Of a stretch of DNA of 42,254 bases, positions 29,415 to 39,938 are shown piece after piece. The DNA is from an uncultured Clostridia bacterium (GTDB taxonomy: Bacteria > Bacillota_A > Clostridia > TANB77 > CAG-508). Under the pieces are notes generated by a model, which had not been told where the DNA came from, did not search any database, and worked only from the letters and a program-made list of their open reading frames with translations. The position numbers were made by a program, and so were the translations under genes. The stretch is taken from assembly GCA_947627825.1 (NCBI GenBank), contig CANQXO010000002.1, forward strand, positions 1-42,254, in the 5' to 3' direction. Each line of letters begins with the position of its first letter. The stretch's first letter is position 1.

Positions 29415-32400
29415 ATGCAAAAACTTTTAAACAAAATTATTGCCGTTATAGTTATAGCAATGATAGCAAGTATTGATGTTATACCTGCTGTTACTTATGC
29501 TGCTGATACCGAGCAAAATTCAAAAACAACAGAAGAAAATGTTGAATTCAATGCAACAATTAATAATGCATATGATGCAACATTAGATATTGATGAAGGA
29601 GGTTCTTTAGACTTAAATATTAAGGTTTCAGGAACAGGTTATTTAAAAGATATAAAAATTGCATTTGAAAATAACAATTATCAAGTTGCCAATACTGGAG
29701 ACGAAAATATCAAATCAATTCATGACAACATTATTGAACTTGAAGAAGTAAATACAGGAAAAATGCTAAATCTTTCATTTCCTATAAAATTAACGATGCA
29801 AGATAAAATTGCAAAAGACATACTTGGTAGAGATAGTAAGATTACTTTAAATGCTATATATGTGAACAAAAACGGAAAAGAAAGAAAAATAGAAAAGACA
29901 ATAACTGAACATGTAGAATGGAATGCTACACTTAATGAACTAATTAGCCAAGAGTTAATTAGATATATTAAATTTGACGAAAATAAGACAATTGTAAGCT
30001 TTAAAATTTTAGAGGGATTAGAAAATAATAAACTTCCAATAGAAAATAAAGAAATAACTATAAAAGTACCTTCTTTAGAAAATACAAAACCAAGTAAAGT
30101 TATCGTTACAGGAGAAGGAATCTCATACAAATATGAAGATGATATAGTAACAATAAATAAATCAAATTCTCAAAACGAAGATGGAAATATCAATTGGAAT
30201 TCTCAAGATGAATTTATTATAACATATATCTATGATACACAAGTAGAAAGTACAACTATAGATGCAGAAGTAACAAGTAAAGTAAATGTAAAAGGAAATA
30301 TTATAGAAGGACAATTACAAAATTATTCGTATGACTTAAAAGAAAAAGTAGGAGAATATGTCGAAGTAGAAACTTTAGGAACATCAGATGTAAGCAAAGG
30401 ATATATGTATACAAACCTAAAGAATGGTGAAGCAACATTAGAAACACCATTTGATATTACTCTAAGAGCAAATGTTGGATACAAAGAATTAACAGACAAA
30501 ATAAAAATTGTAGAAACAGAAGAATTGTTTAATAGTTTAGATGCAAGCAACTCAATAATAAATAAAAAAGTAAAAGTTCAAAAAGATAATTTAGCACAAA
30601 TTCTTGGAGAAAATGGAACTATCAAAATTCTAGATGAAGCTGGAACTGAACTTGGAATTATAAATAAAGACAATCTAGAGATAGAACTAAATACTAGAAA
30701 AATTATAATAGAAACAAGTAAGATAGAAAATGAAGGTAATTTGGATATAATTATATCTAAAGCAATTAATTCAAATAATACATATAATAAAAAACAAATA
30801 TCAGAATTTACAGAATTATTTTTATCTGGAAATATTCAAAGTATAAAAAATGATGAAATAAACTCATCAAAAATAGTTAATAGAACAATTAGTATGAGTG
30901 AACCTTCATCAAATGCATCATTAGAAGTTAACATGAGAAACTTATCAACAGTTGTTAAAAATGAAAATGTTATTTTAACAGCAACTTTAAAAACTGATGA
31001 TATTGCAGACGCACTTTATTCTAATGCTAAATTAAGTATTACTTTACCAGAAGCGGTAAAAGAAATTAATATAAAAGAAGCAGGACTTATATATGAAGAT
31101 GAATTAAAACTTGAAAATGTTGCAGTTAAAGGAAATGTTATATCTTTTGAATTAAATGGTACTCAAACAAAATATAGTTCTCAAGCAACAGCAAATGGAA
31201 CAGTAGTAAGATTTGTAACAGATATAACACTTGATAACTTAGCACCAAATTCAAGTAGCACAGTAAAATTAACTTATACTAATGAAGATACAGGAGAAAC
31301 AAATGAGAAACAAGTTAATATTCAAATCATTGCTCCAACAGGTTTTGTAACAACAAATTCATTAGAACTTGAAGGAGAAAAGATAACTGCTCAAGAAGGT
31401 AGCGAGAAAATTGCTAAAATAGAAGTAAACGAAAGTGCTAAAAATGCTACTATAAGTGGAACAATAGTAAACAACTTGGGAAGAGAAGCTACAGGAGTAA
31501 CAATTGTAGGAACAATTCCATCAAGTGGAAATCTTGATGCAAATGGTGTAGAACTTGGATCAAATTTTGATACAAGTTTGGCTAAAGCTGTAAATGTAAA
31601 AGGAATTGATGCACAAATTTTATACAGCAATAATGCTAATGAAACAATAAATGGTGATTCATGGACAAGTGAATTTAGCAAAACTGCTAAGGCATATAAG
31701 ATAGTAGCAAATGGACCAGTAGAAACTATATCAACAATGACCTTCGATTATGAAGTAGAAGTTCCAGAAAATTTACAATATGATAAAACAGCAAAATCTA
31801 CTTATGCGGTTTATTATAACAATGATGCAGAAACAGGAATAGCACAAAACTATGTATTAGCTAAAGCTGTTGGAATTACAACAGGAGAAATTCCAGCTAT
31901 TAATTTAAGTTCATCACTAACAGATGTAAATACAAATGCAAATATAAACAATGTTATAAAAGGTGGAGAACTTGTTAAATATAAATTAGACATAAGCAAT
32001 ACAGGAAAAGAGGTTGCCAACAACATAACAGTTACTATTACTCTACCAGAAGAAATTAGATTAGCAAACGAAGTATATGAAATGACAGACTATCCAAGAT
32101 ACACTTATAATATGGAAACAAATACAATAACAGAAACTATAGATTCATTAAATCCTGGAGAAACTAAAACAATAGAAAAGAATCTAATGGCAAAATTAAA
32201 ATTTAGTCAAGATAAATTATTACAAACTATTTCAGCACAAGTTACTGCTGACAAAATTGAACAACCAGTTACAATAGAAAATGAAGTTGAAATAATAGAT
32301 GGAGATTTAGAAATACTAGCTTCATCAAACAGAAATGATAAGAGTTTAACTATAGGACAACCGGTTAAGTATTATTTAGAAATAAAAAATACAAATGGTA

Positions 32401-34199
32401 CAGGATTATATAATGGTCCAGAAACTGATTCATCTAAAAAAACAAATATACAAATAGTAACAAAACTTCCTAAAGAATTTAAATTTATATCAGCAAAATG
32501 TAGTGATGATGTAAAATATAATTATGATGAGAGAAGTAATACAATAACATTTACAAAGCCAGAACTAAAATCACAATGGATTGATTCAATACTTATGTTC
32601 TTAGAAGTTAAAGAGTTTTCAAATAATAATAGAGTAAGTGTTGATACTAAATATACATGTGATAATATGGAAGAAAAAACAGTAAAATCTCTAAACTACA
32701 ACCTAGTAAAAGATATTATGACAGTAAGACAAACTAGTAGCATACCAGAAGGTGATATGGGAGATAAAGATGGCTTAGAATACTACATTGATGTAACAAA
32801 TAACAGTAATGAAACAAAAACTGTAACTGTAAGAGATGAAGTTCCAGCAGAATTAAATGTGTATGGATATGAAGTACAAGATTCAAAAGGAACTAGAGAA
32901 GAAAAAAATAAATCACAAAATATATTTGATACATTAGAAATAAATGCAGGAGAAACTGCAAGATTAACAATAATCACAAAACCTTTTCCATTACAAAAAG
33001 GAAGAAATATAAAAGTAGAAAATAAAGCTGAAGTAGAATCACAAGATATTAGTTTAACAACTAATTCACTAAAACATACAATCATGGGTACATCAGAACA
33101 CTCTACAGGTCCAAGTGTTAATCCACAAGGAGATATAAATGATGATGATGATATTACTACTAAAGAGGGAACTTATAAAGTAAGTGGTATAGCATGGATT
33201 GATGGAAATTCAAATGGAAGAAAAGATACTTCAGAAGAAAGGGTAGCAGGTTTAAATGCTAAATTATACAGCAAAGAAACAGGAAAAGTTGCACTAGATG
33301 TTGATGGAAAAGAACTAGTAACAGCAACAGATGTATCTGGAAAATATACATTTATAAATGTAGTACCTGGAAGTTACATAGTAGTTGTTGAAATAGAAGG
33401 ATTAAATTATGGAGTTGCACCATATAAGTTAGCAGATGTATCAGAATCTGAAAACTCAGATTTTGTAACAACAAAGATTAATAACAAAGAAGTTGCAGCT
33501 ACAGATGAAATAAAAATAGAAAATGCAAATATTTACAATATTGACTTAGGATTAGTAAGGAGCAAAATATTTGATTTAGACATAAATAAAACAGTTACAA
33601 GAATAACCGTTACTAATACCAAATCAGAAACAAAAACATATGACCAAAATTATTTATCAGTAGCAAAAGTTGAACTTGCAACTAAAAATGTAGAGTATGC
33701 AACAGTATTAATAGAATATACACTTAGAATAGAAAATAAAGGTCAAGTATCAGGATATGCAAAATCAATAGTAGACTATATACCAGAAGGAATGACATTT
33801 AACTCAGAACTTAATAATTCTTGGTATTTAGGAAAAGACGGAAATGCATATAACACAAGTTTAGCTAATACATTAATAAACCCAGGAGAAACAAAAGACA
33901 TTAAGCTAATATTAAGCAGAAAAATGTCTGATGAAAATATGGGAACAGTTAGAAATCAAGCCGAAATATTGATGACATATAATGAGTATGGATTAGAAGA
34001 CCTTGATACATTATCAGGAAATCAAGATAAAACAAGCGACAAGTCAGCAGCTGATGTAGTAATAGGAACATCTACAGGTAAAGAGATAGCATCATTTGTA
34101 GGAATTGCATTAGGAATACTTGCAATATTAGCTATATCAGTATTTGAAATAAAGAAACATATTATAAACAAAATGTATAATTTTGTAGAAAGGAGTTAA
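29415..34199 (+). CDS. Giant secreted surface protein, cassette 2 first gene
   Basis: 1594 residues, homologous to the product of 18595 from the signal peptide to the end. Signal peptide 1-30 ends at AVTYAA. It has serial beta-sandwich/DUF11-like repeats (for example SNTGKEVANNITVTITLPEE and ENKGQVSGYAKSIVDYIPEG) and an SdrD/Cna B-type domain from about 1254 (GIAWIDGNSNGRKD, GKYTFINVVPGSY). The C-terminal membrane helix is preceded by VIGTSTGKE, which lines up with where a sorting motif would be but is not LPXTG. The basic tail is KKHIINKMYNFVERS. ATG start behind AAAGGAGG. No in-frame CGG and no frame break. It is followed after two bases by its partner, so the two are translationally coupled. 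Confidence 0.87.
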   Translation: MQKLLNKIIAVIVIAMIASIDVIPAVTYAADTEQNSKTTEENVEFNATINNAYDATLDIDEGGSLDLNIKVSGTGYLKDIKIAFENNNYQVANTGDENIKSIHDNIIELEEVNTGKMLNLSFPIKLTMQDKIAKDILGRDSKITLNAIYVNKNGKERKIEKTITEHVEWNATLNELISQELIRYIKFDENKTIVSFKILEGLENNKLPIENKEITIKVPSLENTKPSKVIVTGEGISYKYEDDIVTINKSNSQNEDGNINWNSQDEFIITYIYDTQVESTTIDAEVTSKVNVKGNIIEGQLQNYSYDLKEKVGEYVEVETLGTSDVSKGYMYTNLKNGEATLETPFDITLRANVGYKELTDKIKIVETEELFNSLDASNSIINKKVKVQKDNLAQILGENGTIKILDEAGTELGIINKDNLEIELNTRKIIIETSKIENEGNLDIIISKAINSNNTYNKKQISEFTELFLSGNIQSIKNDEINSSKIVNRTISMSEPSSNASLEVNMRNLSTVVKNENVILTATLKTDDIADALYSNAKLSITLPEAVKEINIKEAGLIYEDELKLENVAVKGNVISFELNGTQTKYSSQATANGTVVRFVTDITLDNLAPNSSSTVKLTYTNEDTGETNEKQVNIQIIAPTGFVTTNSLELEGEKITAQEGSEKIAKIEVNESAKNATISGTIVNNLGREATGVTIVGTIPSSGNLDANGVELGSNFDTSLAKAVNVKGIDAQILYSNNANETINGDSWTSEFSKTAKAYKIVANGPVETISTMTFDYEVEVPENLQYDKTAKSTYAVYYNNDAETGIAQNYVLAKAVGITTGEIPAINLSSSLTDVNTNANINNVIKGGELVKYKLDISNTGKEVANNITVTITLPEEIRLANEVYEMTDYPRYTYNMETNTITETIDSLNPGETKTIEKNLMAKLKFSQDKLLQTISAQVTADKIEQPVTIENEVEIIDGDLEILASSNRNDKSLTIGQPVKYYLEIKNTNGTGLYNGPETDSSKKTNIQIVTKLPKEFKFISAKCSDDVKYNYDERSNTITFTKPELKSQWIDSILMFLEVKEFSNNNRVSVDTKYTCDNMEEKTVKSLNYNLVKDIMTVRQTSSIPEGDMGDKDGLEYYIDVTNNSNETKTVTVRDEVPAELNVYGYEVQDSKGTREEKNKSQNIFDTLEINAGETARLTIITKPFPLQKGRNIKVENKAEVESQDISLTTNSLKHTIMGTSEHSTGPSVNPQGDINDDDDITTKEGTYKVSGIAWIDGNSNGRKDTSEERVAGLNAKLYSKETGKVALDVDGKELVTATDVSGKYTFINVVPGSYIVVVEIEGLNYGVAPYKLADVSESENSDFVTTKINNKEVAATDEIKIENANIYNIDLGLVRSKIFDLDINKTVTRITVTNTKSETKTYDQNYLSVAKVELATKNVEYATVLIEYTLRIENKGQVSGYAKSIVDYIPEGMTFNSELNNSWYLGKDGNAYNTSLANTLINPGETKDIKLILSRKMSDENMGTVRNQAEILMTYNEYGLEDLDTLSGNQDKTSDKSAADVVIGTSTGKEIASFVGIALGILAILAISVFEIKKHIINKMYNFVERS

Positions 34200-34201
34200 A
34201 T

Positions 34202-37200
34202 ATGATGGTAATCCCGAAAAAAATTAAAATAATACTAATGACAATAATTGCACTATTTCTATTATCTTTAAGTAATTGTGTATTTGGAATTAATCTTGTA
34301 CCTTCAGGAACAGAACCTAGTGCTGATTATCCGGGCTTGCATTGTGTATCTCCTAATAAGAGCTGGGTCGCAAATATTCCAGCAGGTGGAAGTAACTTTA
34401 GAATTATATATGAAGCAACCCAAAAAACTATAAGTGAACCAAGTATAGCCTATGGATTATATTTAAAAAGTGATAAGTTCAAAGCAGAGTTTAGCGACCC
34501 TAGTATTATGCAGAACTTCTTATATGACTCATCTAAATACACAGGTTCAGAAGGATATAATGGTGACTATGGAAAAGGTGGATTGCTAGATGGTAAACCA
34601 GAAGACGGAACATACAATCTTGACCCAAGTACAATGAATGAAAATGACAAAAATATTGTTGGTAGAGCAGATCAATATGCAAGTTTCTATTATGGAATTT
34701 TACAAGGTGGAAAGGGAATGGATTTATCTGTAAATAATGAATCTAGTACCGTTCTTGTAGATTATAATGATAAAACTTATACTATAGGTCCATATTATAT
34801 AAATGTAGCTACAGGAAAACTAACAAACGCAACAAAAGATTCAAAAACAGTATTACAACAAGAATTATCAGGAACAAACAAAAATCCTTTCTATGGAATG
34901 GAACCTTTTGCTTCATGTGAAATTTTAGGACTAAATAATAAAGAGGGCACAAACGCTGTATTTATTAATAAAGAAGGACAAGTAATAGGATTCCCAAACT
35001 GGGGAGAAGAATTTTACATTAGATATACACCAGCAGAAGGGGTTACAAAAGTAAACCCAATAATAAAAATTACATATTTAAAAAAGGTAACTGCAACAAT
35101 CACATCATACACTGCTGTTGGAGCAGCATATGATTATTCCACAACAATAACAACTCCTCACAATGCTCAAGTTACAGCTGAAAATCTTAATGTATTCCTT
35201 TCAACAGCCAAAAGTGGATCAGGAGGTTCATGTAATGTATCAGGTCTTTCAACGAATGTACAACATCATCCTGATAAAGATGGCAATTGCACAGGAGATA
35301 CAATAACAGTTAATTGTACAGTAACAATAGATAATGCAGGAGATTTATTCCAAGATCTAGAAGATGACTCTGCAGCCGAAGTAGGAGTTGAATGGGGTGA
35401 ATGTGAAATTCCTCTTGGATTAAAAGATATATCTATGGAATTAGGTGGAAATGTATGGCTTGATTTACCAAGCACAAAAACCGCTGACATCACTGGAATT
35501 AAATCAGAAGAAGATAAACCATTTGCAGGAATAGAAGTTAGGTTATATGATGAAAATGGTAACTTAGTTGCAATATCATCAACAGATAACAATGGAATAT
35601 ATCATTTTTACAAATTAAATCCGTTACTAAAATACTATGTAAAATTCATCTACAATGGACAAATTTATCAAGCAACATACTATAAAAACAATTTAACAGG
35701 TGGATATTCAAATGCTCAAGATTTAGCAAGAGAAGCATTTAATAAAGTATTTGAGAATATTGATTCAACACCTCAAAACTATAAAGTAGGAAATGAATGG
35801 CACATAGCTTATGCATTATTATCAAAACTCGCAAAAGAAAATGGTGAGTACATAGAAAATGGAAAAGATGAAGAAGGAGTAATAAAAGCATTAACTTTTG
35901 AGGATGCATGGAATCAATTCCTAGTTTACTCAGCCGAGAAAGGTTCTTATGAAAAGGCATATACCGAATTAACAACATGGCTAAGACAACAAGGTGTAGG
36001 TAGCAGAGATGTTAGTGGAGTTATAACATTTATAAAAGACTGCATGATTGAAGCATCAACTTTCGTTACAGATCCATTATCGCAAAATACAATAAAATAT
36101 CCAGTATATGATAGATTTGTAGTAGAAGATTTAGATAATCCACCAGAAAATATAGAAACAGTAACATTAGATAGAACATATTATTACTTATATACAAAAC
36201 AATCAGATCAAAGTAGATTCGTAGACTTTGGTATAACAAGAAGAGAACAAGCTGATGTCCGCGTTCAAAAGGATGTATATAAAGCAACTGTAATAATAAA
36301 TGGTAAAAAACATGATTACACATATGCTAAAAAGAATGAAAATGATGATGGAAGTTGGACAGTAGAAGTAAGAGCAGGTGATGAATTATATAATGGGGCA
36401 TACTCATATACTAGAGAAGTTCGTCCATCAGAATATCTATATAATGAAGAAAATAAAAATTTACAAGTATTTGTAACATATAGAATTATAGTTGCAAACC
36501 GTTCACAATCATTAAATGCAACCTTAAATGAAATAGTAGACTACTATGATGCAGACCAGTATACATTTGACGGTACTCTTGGAGAAAATGGCAACTATAT
36601 AATGAAGTCATATAATAACTATGATGAAAATGGAAATATAACTGAAACATATGTAAATTCTTACATTGGTGTAGATGCTAAAGGTTCTAAAATGCAAAAT
36701 TCTAGCTTGGTTGTAAGTAATCATACAAGTTTTGCTGAAAGAGAGTCAGCAAAAACTCTATCAAATGGTAATTATAATTATAGCTCAGTATATCTAACAG
36801 GAATAAAATCTCCAACAGGAAGTGATTTATTAACACCAGGAGAAAAAGCCTATGTATATTTAACATTTAAAGCAAATACTGACCCTGTAACAGGAAAAGT
36901 AAAATTAGATCAAGATTTAAATACTGGAAACATTACTGTAGGAAAACGAAACATAGCAGAATTAAATGGATATTCAACATATTATCGTGAAAATGCAGTT
37001 ATACCAGGATATCTAAATGCAGATAACGGAATAGTAAGTACTCCTGTATCAGGAAAAGTTGCAGGAATCATAAATACTCATTCAAATTCAGGAAGTTTAG
37101 AAGAAGTAGATTTAACAGAAAATGGAGATTTAAGAACTTCTAAAACGAGTGAAGTAGAAAATAGACTAGAGGTAGATACTGATAAAGCTCCAAACTTAAA

Positions 37201-39250
37201 ATTAGTAATAAGCCAAGATGATGAAGATACCAGAAGGCTAACAGGATTCGTATATGAAGATGAAAGAACTACTGAAAATGCTAAAGCTGTAGTTGGAAAC
37301 GGTAAGTATGAAGAAGGAGAAACACTTATAAATGGTGTAAAAGCAGAATTAGTAGAACTTGTTCAAAATGTAGATGCAAATGGAATATTCTTAGGAAGCT
37401 ACAGTGGAGAAAGAATATGGGGAACAAATACTTATGAGTTACAAAACGGAAAATTAGTATTTGTAGGTGAAAACACAGACAGATATATTAGTGGAGCAAA
37501 GGAATCAAAAGTAATCTTAACAGGACCTGGAATATTAGAAGTAAAGCCAGATGAGTTAGATGAAAATAAAGGACAATATTCATTTAAATCATTGCCAGCA
37601 GGAGATTTCTTCATAAGATTTACATACGGTGATAGTGCACAAACAGTATTATTAAATACAGATAATGAAGTAAATTCTTTAGTTGGATATAAAGGATTAA
37701 ATGCAAAATCTTATAATGGTCAAGATTACAAAACAACAACATACCAAACTGAAATAGATCAAAACACAAAATATAATGGAATAAAAGGATTTACAAACTA
37801 TGATAATCAAAACTATCATAATAATGTTACAGAAATAGCTAACAATAATTTACCATCTAAAGATGCAATGTATTATTATGATATAGATAAAAGTGGAATG
37901 GTACAAGGAGCATCAGATGCAAAAGATGTGTATGGCTATAGAGAAAAAACAAATACTTGGTCATCAGGAGCAAATGAAAATACTCTATTAAATAATAGGG
38001 CAGAGATATTGACATCATTTGAAGATTTAGGAACATATCAATATGAAACACAAGAAGAACAAAGAACAGCACAAGTAAACAAGATTAATGAATTAATAAA
38101 GAATACATTAATGGTTGCACAAACTGGTGTAATAGATACAGAAGTTGAAAGAAACAGCAAAACTACTGGAGGACAAGGAAACAACAATAAATTACCATAT
38201 ACAATTGGAGACATAGATTTAGGATTACAAGAAAGACCAAAAGCTCAACTTAAATTAAATAAAGAAATTACTAACTTTAAAATAACACTTGCAAATGGTC
38301 AAGAATTGTTTAGTACAAATCAATCAGTTCATAACTTATATTATGCAAAACATGATGGACATAAGGGAATATATGATAGCAATTTAGGATTAAAATTAAT
38401 AGGAATTCAATTAGGTAAGAATTCAAAAGAACTTCCTGAATTAATCCAAGCATATATGGATGAAGAATTATCAGCAGGAGCAACTGCACAAGCAACATAT
38501 AGTATATCAGTAGAAAATATAGGAGAAGTTGACTATATAGATAATCAATTCTATTATACAGGAAAATCAGCATATCCAGGAAATGGAGGATATGTATCAA
38601 CAACAAATGCTAAACAAGTTATAGACTGTATATCAAATCGTTCAAGATTTGAGGAAAATTATCAAGATGTTGACGCAAGTTGGACAATAAAAAATGCATC
38701 AGATATAATCAATTCATCAACTCTTTCAGAAGATGGAAAAGTTCAAACAGATGAAAGTAAATTAGATAATGACTTAATAAACAGACAGTATCTAGATAAG
38801 ATTTCAACTTATAATGCTATAGTAACAACAGATAAATTATCAAAAGATTTATTGCCAACACTATTTAATGATAATGCTTCAAAACAATCTACAACTCTTA
38901 TATTATCAGCATTATTATCAAATTCAGCAGATGAAAATTATATATACAACAATTTAGCAGAAATAATTGCTACATCAAATACACAAGGCAGAAGAATGGC
39001 ATATTCAGTAGTAGGAAATCAAGAGATGTCTGATCAATCACTAGGTAATAATGCAAGCGAAGATGTATATACATCATTAGACCTAGTAACTCCATCAGAA
39101 GTTGATGCAGATAGTGCACAAAAAATAATTATATTACCACCAACAGGAGAAAACAGAAATGTTGCACAATTTGTTATAATTTCAATATCAGCCATCATGA
39201 TATTAATTGGAGGAATAATCTTTATTAAGAAAAGCTTTATACTTAAATAA
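34202..39250 (+). CDS. Giant LPXTG-anchored surface protein, cassette 2 second gene
   Basis: 1682 residues in one frame. N-terminal signal segment (about 8-30, LLSLSNCVFG). The N-terminal domain has a Cys in LHCVSPNKSW and shares TYTIGPYYI with the cassette 1 protein (TYTVGPYKI). A Cys-rich patch follows (about 341-400). B-type domains begin near residue 414 (LGGNVWLDLP, NGIYHFYKLNP) and near 1010 (RLTGFVYEDERT ... GQYSFKSLPAGDFFIRF). The C-terminus has LPPTG (1645-1649), a membrane helix and KKSFILK, a standard sortase signal, so wall anchoring is expected. No sortase gene is in the window. AAAGGAG lies in the end of the upstream gene. It serves as the unshifted reference for the broken gene at 23260. 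Confidence 0.88.
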   Translation: MMVIPKKIKIILMTIIALFLLSLSNCVFGINLVPSGTEPSADYPGLHCVSPNKSWVANIPAGGSNFRIIYEATQKTISEPSIAYGLYLKSDKFKAEFSDPSIMQNFLYDSSKYTGSEGYNGDYGKGGLLDGKPEDGTYNLDPSTMNENDKNIVGRADQYASFYYGILQGGKGMDLSVNNESSTVLVDYNDKTYTIGPYYINVATGKLTNATKDSKTVLQQELSGTNKNPFYGMEPFASCEILGLNNKEGTNAVFINKEGQVIGFPNWGEEFYIRYTPAEGVTKVNPIIKITYLKKVTATITSYTAVGAAYDYSTTITTPHNAQVTAENLNVFLSTAKSGSGGSCNVSGLSTNVQHHPDKDGNCTGDTITVNCTVTIDNAGDLFQDLEDDSAAEVGVEWGECEIPLGLKDISMELGGNVWLDLPSTKTADITGIKSEEDKPFAGIEVRLYDENGNLVAISSTDNNGIYHFYKLNPLLKYYVKFIYNGQIYQATYYKNNLTGGYSNAQDLAREAFNKVFENIDSTPQNYKVGNEWHIAYALLSKLAKENGEYIENGKDEEGVIKALTFEDAWNQFLVYSAEKGSYEKAYTELTTWLRQQGVGSRDVSGVITFIKDCMIEASTFVTDPLSQNTIKYPVYDRFVVEDLDNPPENIETVTLDRTYYYLYTKQSDQSRFVDFGITRREQADVRVQKDVYKATVIINGKKHDYTYAKKNENDDGSWTVEVRAGDELYNGAYSYTREVRPSEYLYNEENKNLQVFVTYRIIVANRSQSLNATLNEIVDYYDADQYTFDGTLGENGNYIMKSYNNYDENGNITETYVNSYIGVDAKGSKMQNSSLVVSNHTSFAERESAKTLSNGNYNYSSVYLTGIKSPTGSDLLTPGEKAYVYLTFKANTDPVTGKVKLDQDLNTGNITVGKRNIAELNGYSTYYRENAVIPGYLNADNGIVSTPVSGKVAGIINTHSNSGSLEEVDLTENGDLRTSKTSEVENRLEVDTDKAPNLKLVISQDDEDTRRLTGFVYEDERTTENAKAVVGNGKYEEGETLINGVKAELVELVQNVDANGIFLGSYSGERIWGTNTYELQNGKLVFVGENTDRYISGAKESKVILTGPGILEVKPDELDENKGQYSFKSLPAGDFFIRFTYGDSAQTVLLNTDNEVNSLVGYKGLNAKSYNGQDYKTTTYQTEIDQNTKYNGIKGFTNYDNQNYHNNVTEIANNNLPSKDAMYYYDIDKSGMVQGASDAKDVYGYREKTNTWSSGANENTLLNNRAEILTSFEDLGTYQYETQEEQRTAQVNKINELIKNTLMVAQTGVIDTEVERNSKTTGGQGNNNKLPYTIGDIDLGLQERPKAQLKLNKEITNFKITLANGQELFSTNQSVHNLYYAKHDGHKGIYDSNLGLKLIGIQLGKNSKELPELIQAYMDEELSAGATAQATYSISVENIGEVDYIDNQFYYTGKSAYPGNGGYVSTTNAKQVIDCISNRSRFEENYQDVDASWTIKNASDIINSSTLSEDGKVQTDESKLDNDLINRQYLDKISTYNAIVTTDKLSKDLLPTLFNDNASKQSTTLILSALLSNSADENYIYNNLAEIIATSNTQGRRMAYSVVGNQEMSDQSLGNNASEDVYTSLDLVTPSEVDADSAQKIIILPPTGENRNVAQFVIISISAIMILIGGIIFIKKSFILK

Positions 39251-39286
39251 AAACTATATAATTATATAATCCAACTTAGTAAATTG

Positions 39287-39331
39287 CCCCTCTTTGTTAA
39301 ACAAAAAGTTTAATGAAGAGGGGAGTTTTTA
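39287..39331 (+). terminator. Strong intrinsic terminator of cassette 2
   Basis: CCCCTCTT (39287-39294) pairs with AAGAGGGG (39316-39323), extended inside by TTAAAC (39297-39302) with GTTTAA (39308-39313). AG and a T run follow. It separates the surface locus from the clp operon. Confidence 0.9.
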
Positions 39332-39363
39332 TAAGTAAATACAAACAAAATTATAAAAAAGTA

Positions 39364-39393
39364 TTGACAAAAATGATAATAGCGTAGTATAAT
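39364..39393 (+). promoter_or_regulatory. SigmaA promoter of the ctsR operon
   Basis: TTGACA at 39364-39369 and TATAAT at 39388-39393 with an 18-base spacer, immediately upstream of the CtsR operator. Confidence 0.85.
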
Positions 39394-39399
39394 AATAAA

Positions 39400-39416
39400 A
39401 GTCAAAGAAAGTCAAA
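39400..39416 (+). promoter_or_regulatory. CtsR operator (tandem heptad)
   Basis: AGTCAAA, three bases, AGTCAAA: the known CtsR-box arrangement of two direct heptads. A further GTCAAAA follows at 39417. It sits just after the -10 element, over the expected transcription start, so binding of CtsR should block initiation. This predicts autorepression of the operon, relieved by heat or protein damage. Confidence 0.9.
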
Positions 39417-39475
39417 GTCAAAAACAATATACTTATAATATTAATATACAAAGCATGAAAAAAGGAGATGATGAG

Positions 39476-39919
39476 GTGAGAATATCTGATATAATAGAAG
39501 AATTTATAAAAGATATGTTAGACGAAAATAATCAAGCAGTAATACAAAGAAATGACTTAGCAGAGCAGTTTAATTGCGTACCATCTCAAATAAACTATGT
39601 AATTTCAACTCGTTTCACACCAATACATGGATATTATGTTGAAAGTCAAAGAGGTGGAGGAGGTTACATCAAAATTCAAAAGGTTAATTTAACAAAAAGT
39701 GATTATTTGATGCACATTATCACAAGCCTAGGAAATAATATAAGTGCAAAAGAGGTCGAAGTTTTTGTAAACAACTTTTTAGATTATGATGTAATTGATG
39801 AAAAAATTGCAAAATTAATAAAAAGTGCAACAAATGATAAAGTTCTTAATATTGTCAAAGATGATAAAGACAAATTAAGGGCAAAAATATTTAAGAGTAT
39901 GCTTATTAATTTAGTATAA
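39476..39919 (+). CDS. ctsR: Class III stress gene repressor CtsR
   Basis: 147 residues from the GTG at 39476, chosen because AGGAG lies 9 bases before it and because CtsR proteins begin close to ISDIIE. The ATG at 39455 in the same frame has no ribosome binding site. It contains the winged-helix sequence FNCVPSQINYVISTRFT and the glycine-rich wing RGGGGYI (Arg59 onward), which inserts in the DNA minor groove and senses heat. The C-terminal half is the dimer/McsB-interacting domain. It represses clp genes; its operator is directly upstream. First gene of ctsR-mcsA-mcsB-clpC. Confidence 0.96.
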   Translation: MRISDIIEEFIKDMLDENNQAVIQRNDLAEQFNCVPSQINYVISTRFTPIHGYYVESQRGGGGYIKIQKVNLTKSDYLMHIITSLGNNISAKEVEVFVNNFLDYDVIDEKIAKLIKSATNDKVLNIVKDDKDKLRAKIFKSMLINLV

Positions 39920-39938
39920 ATTTAAGGAGGTAATTAAC

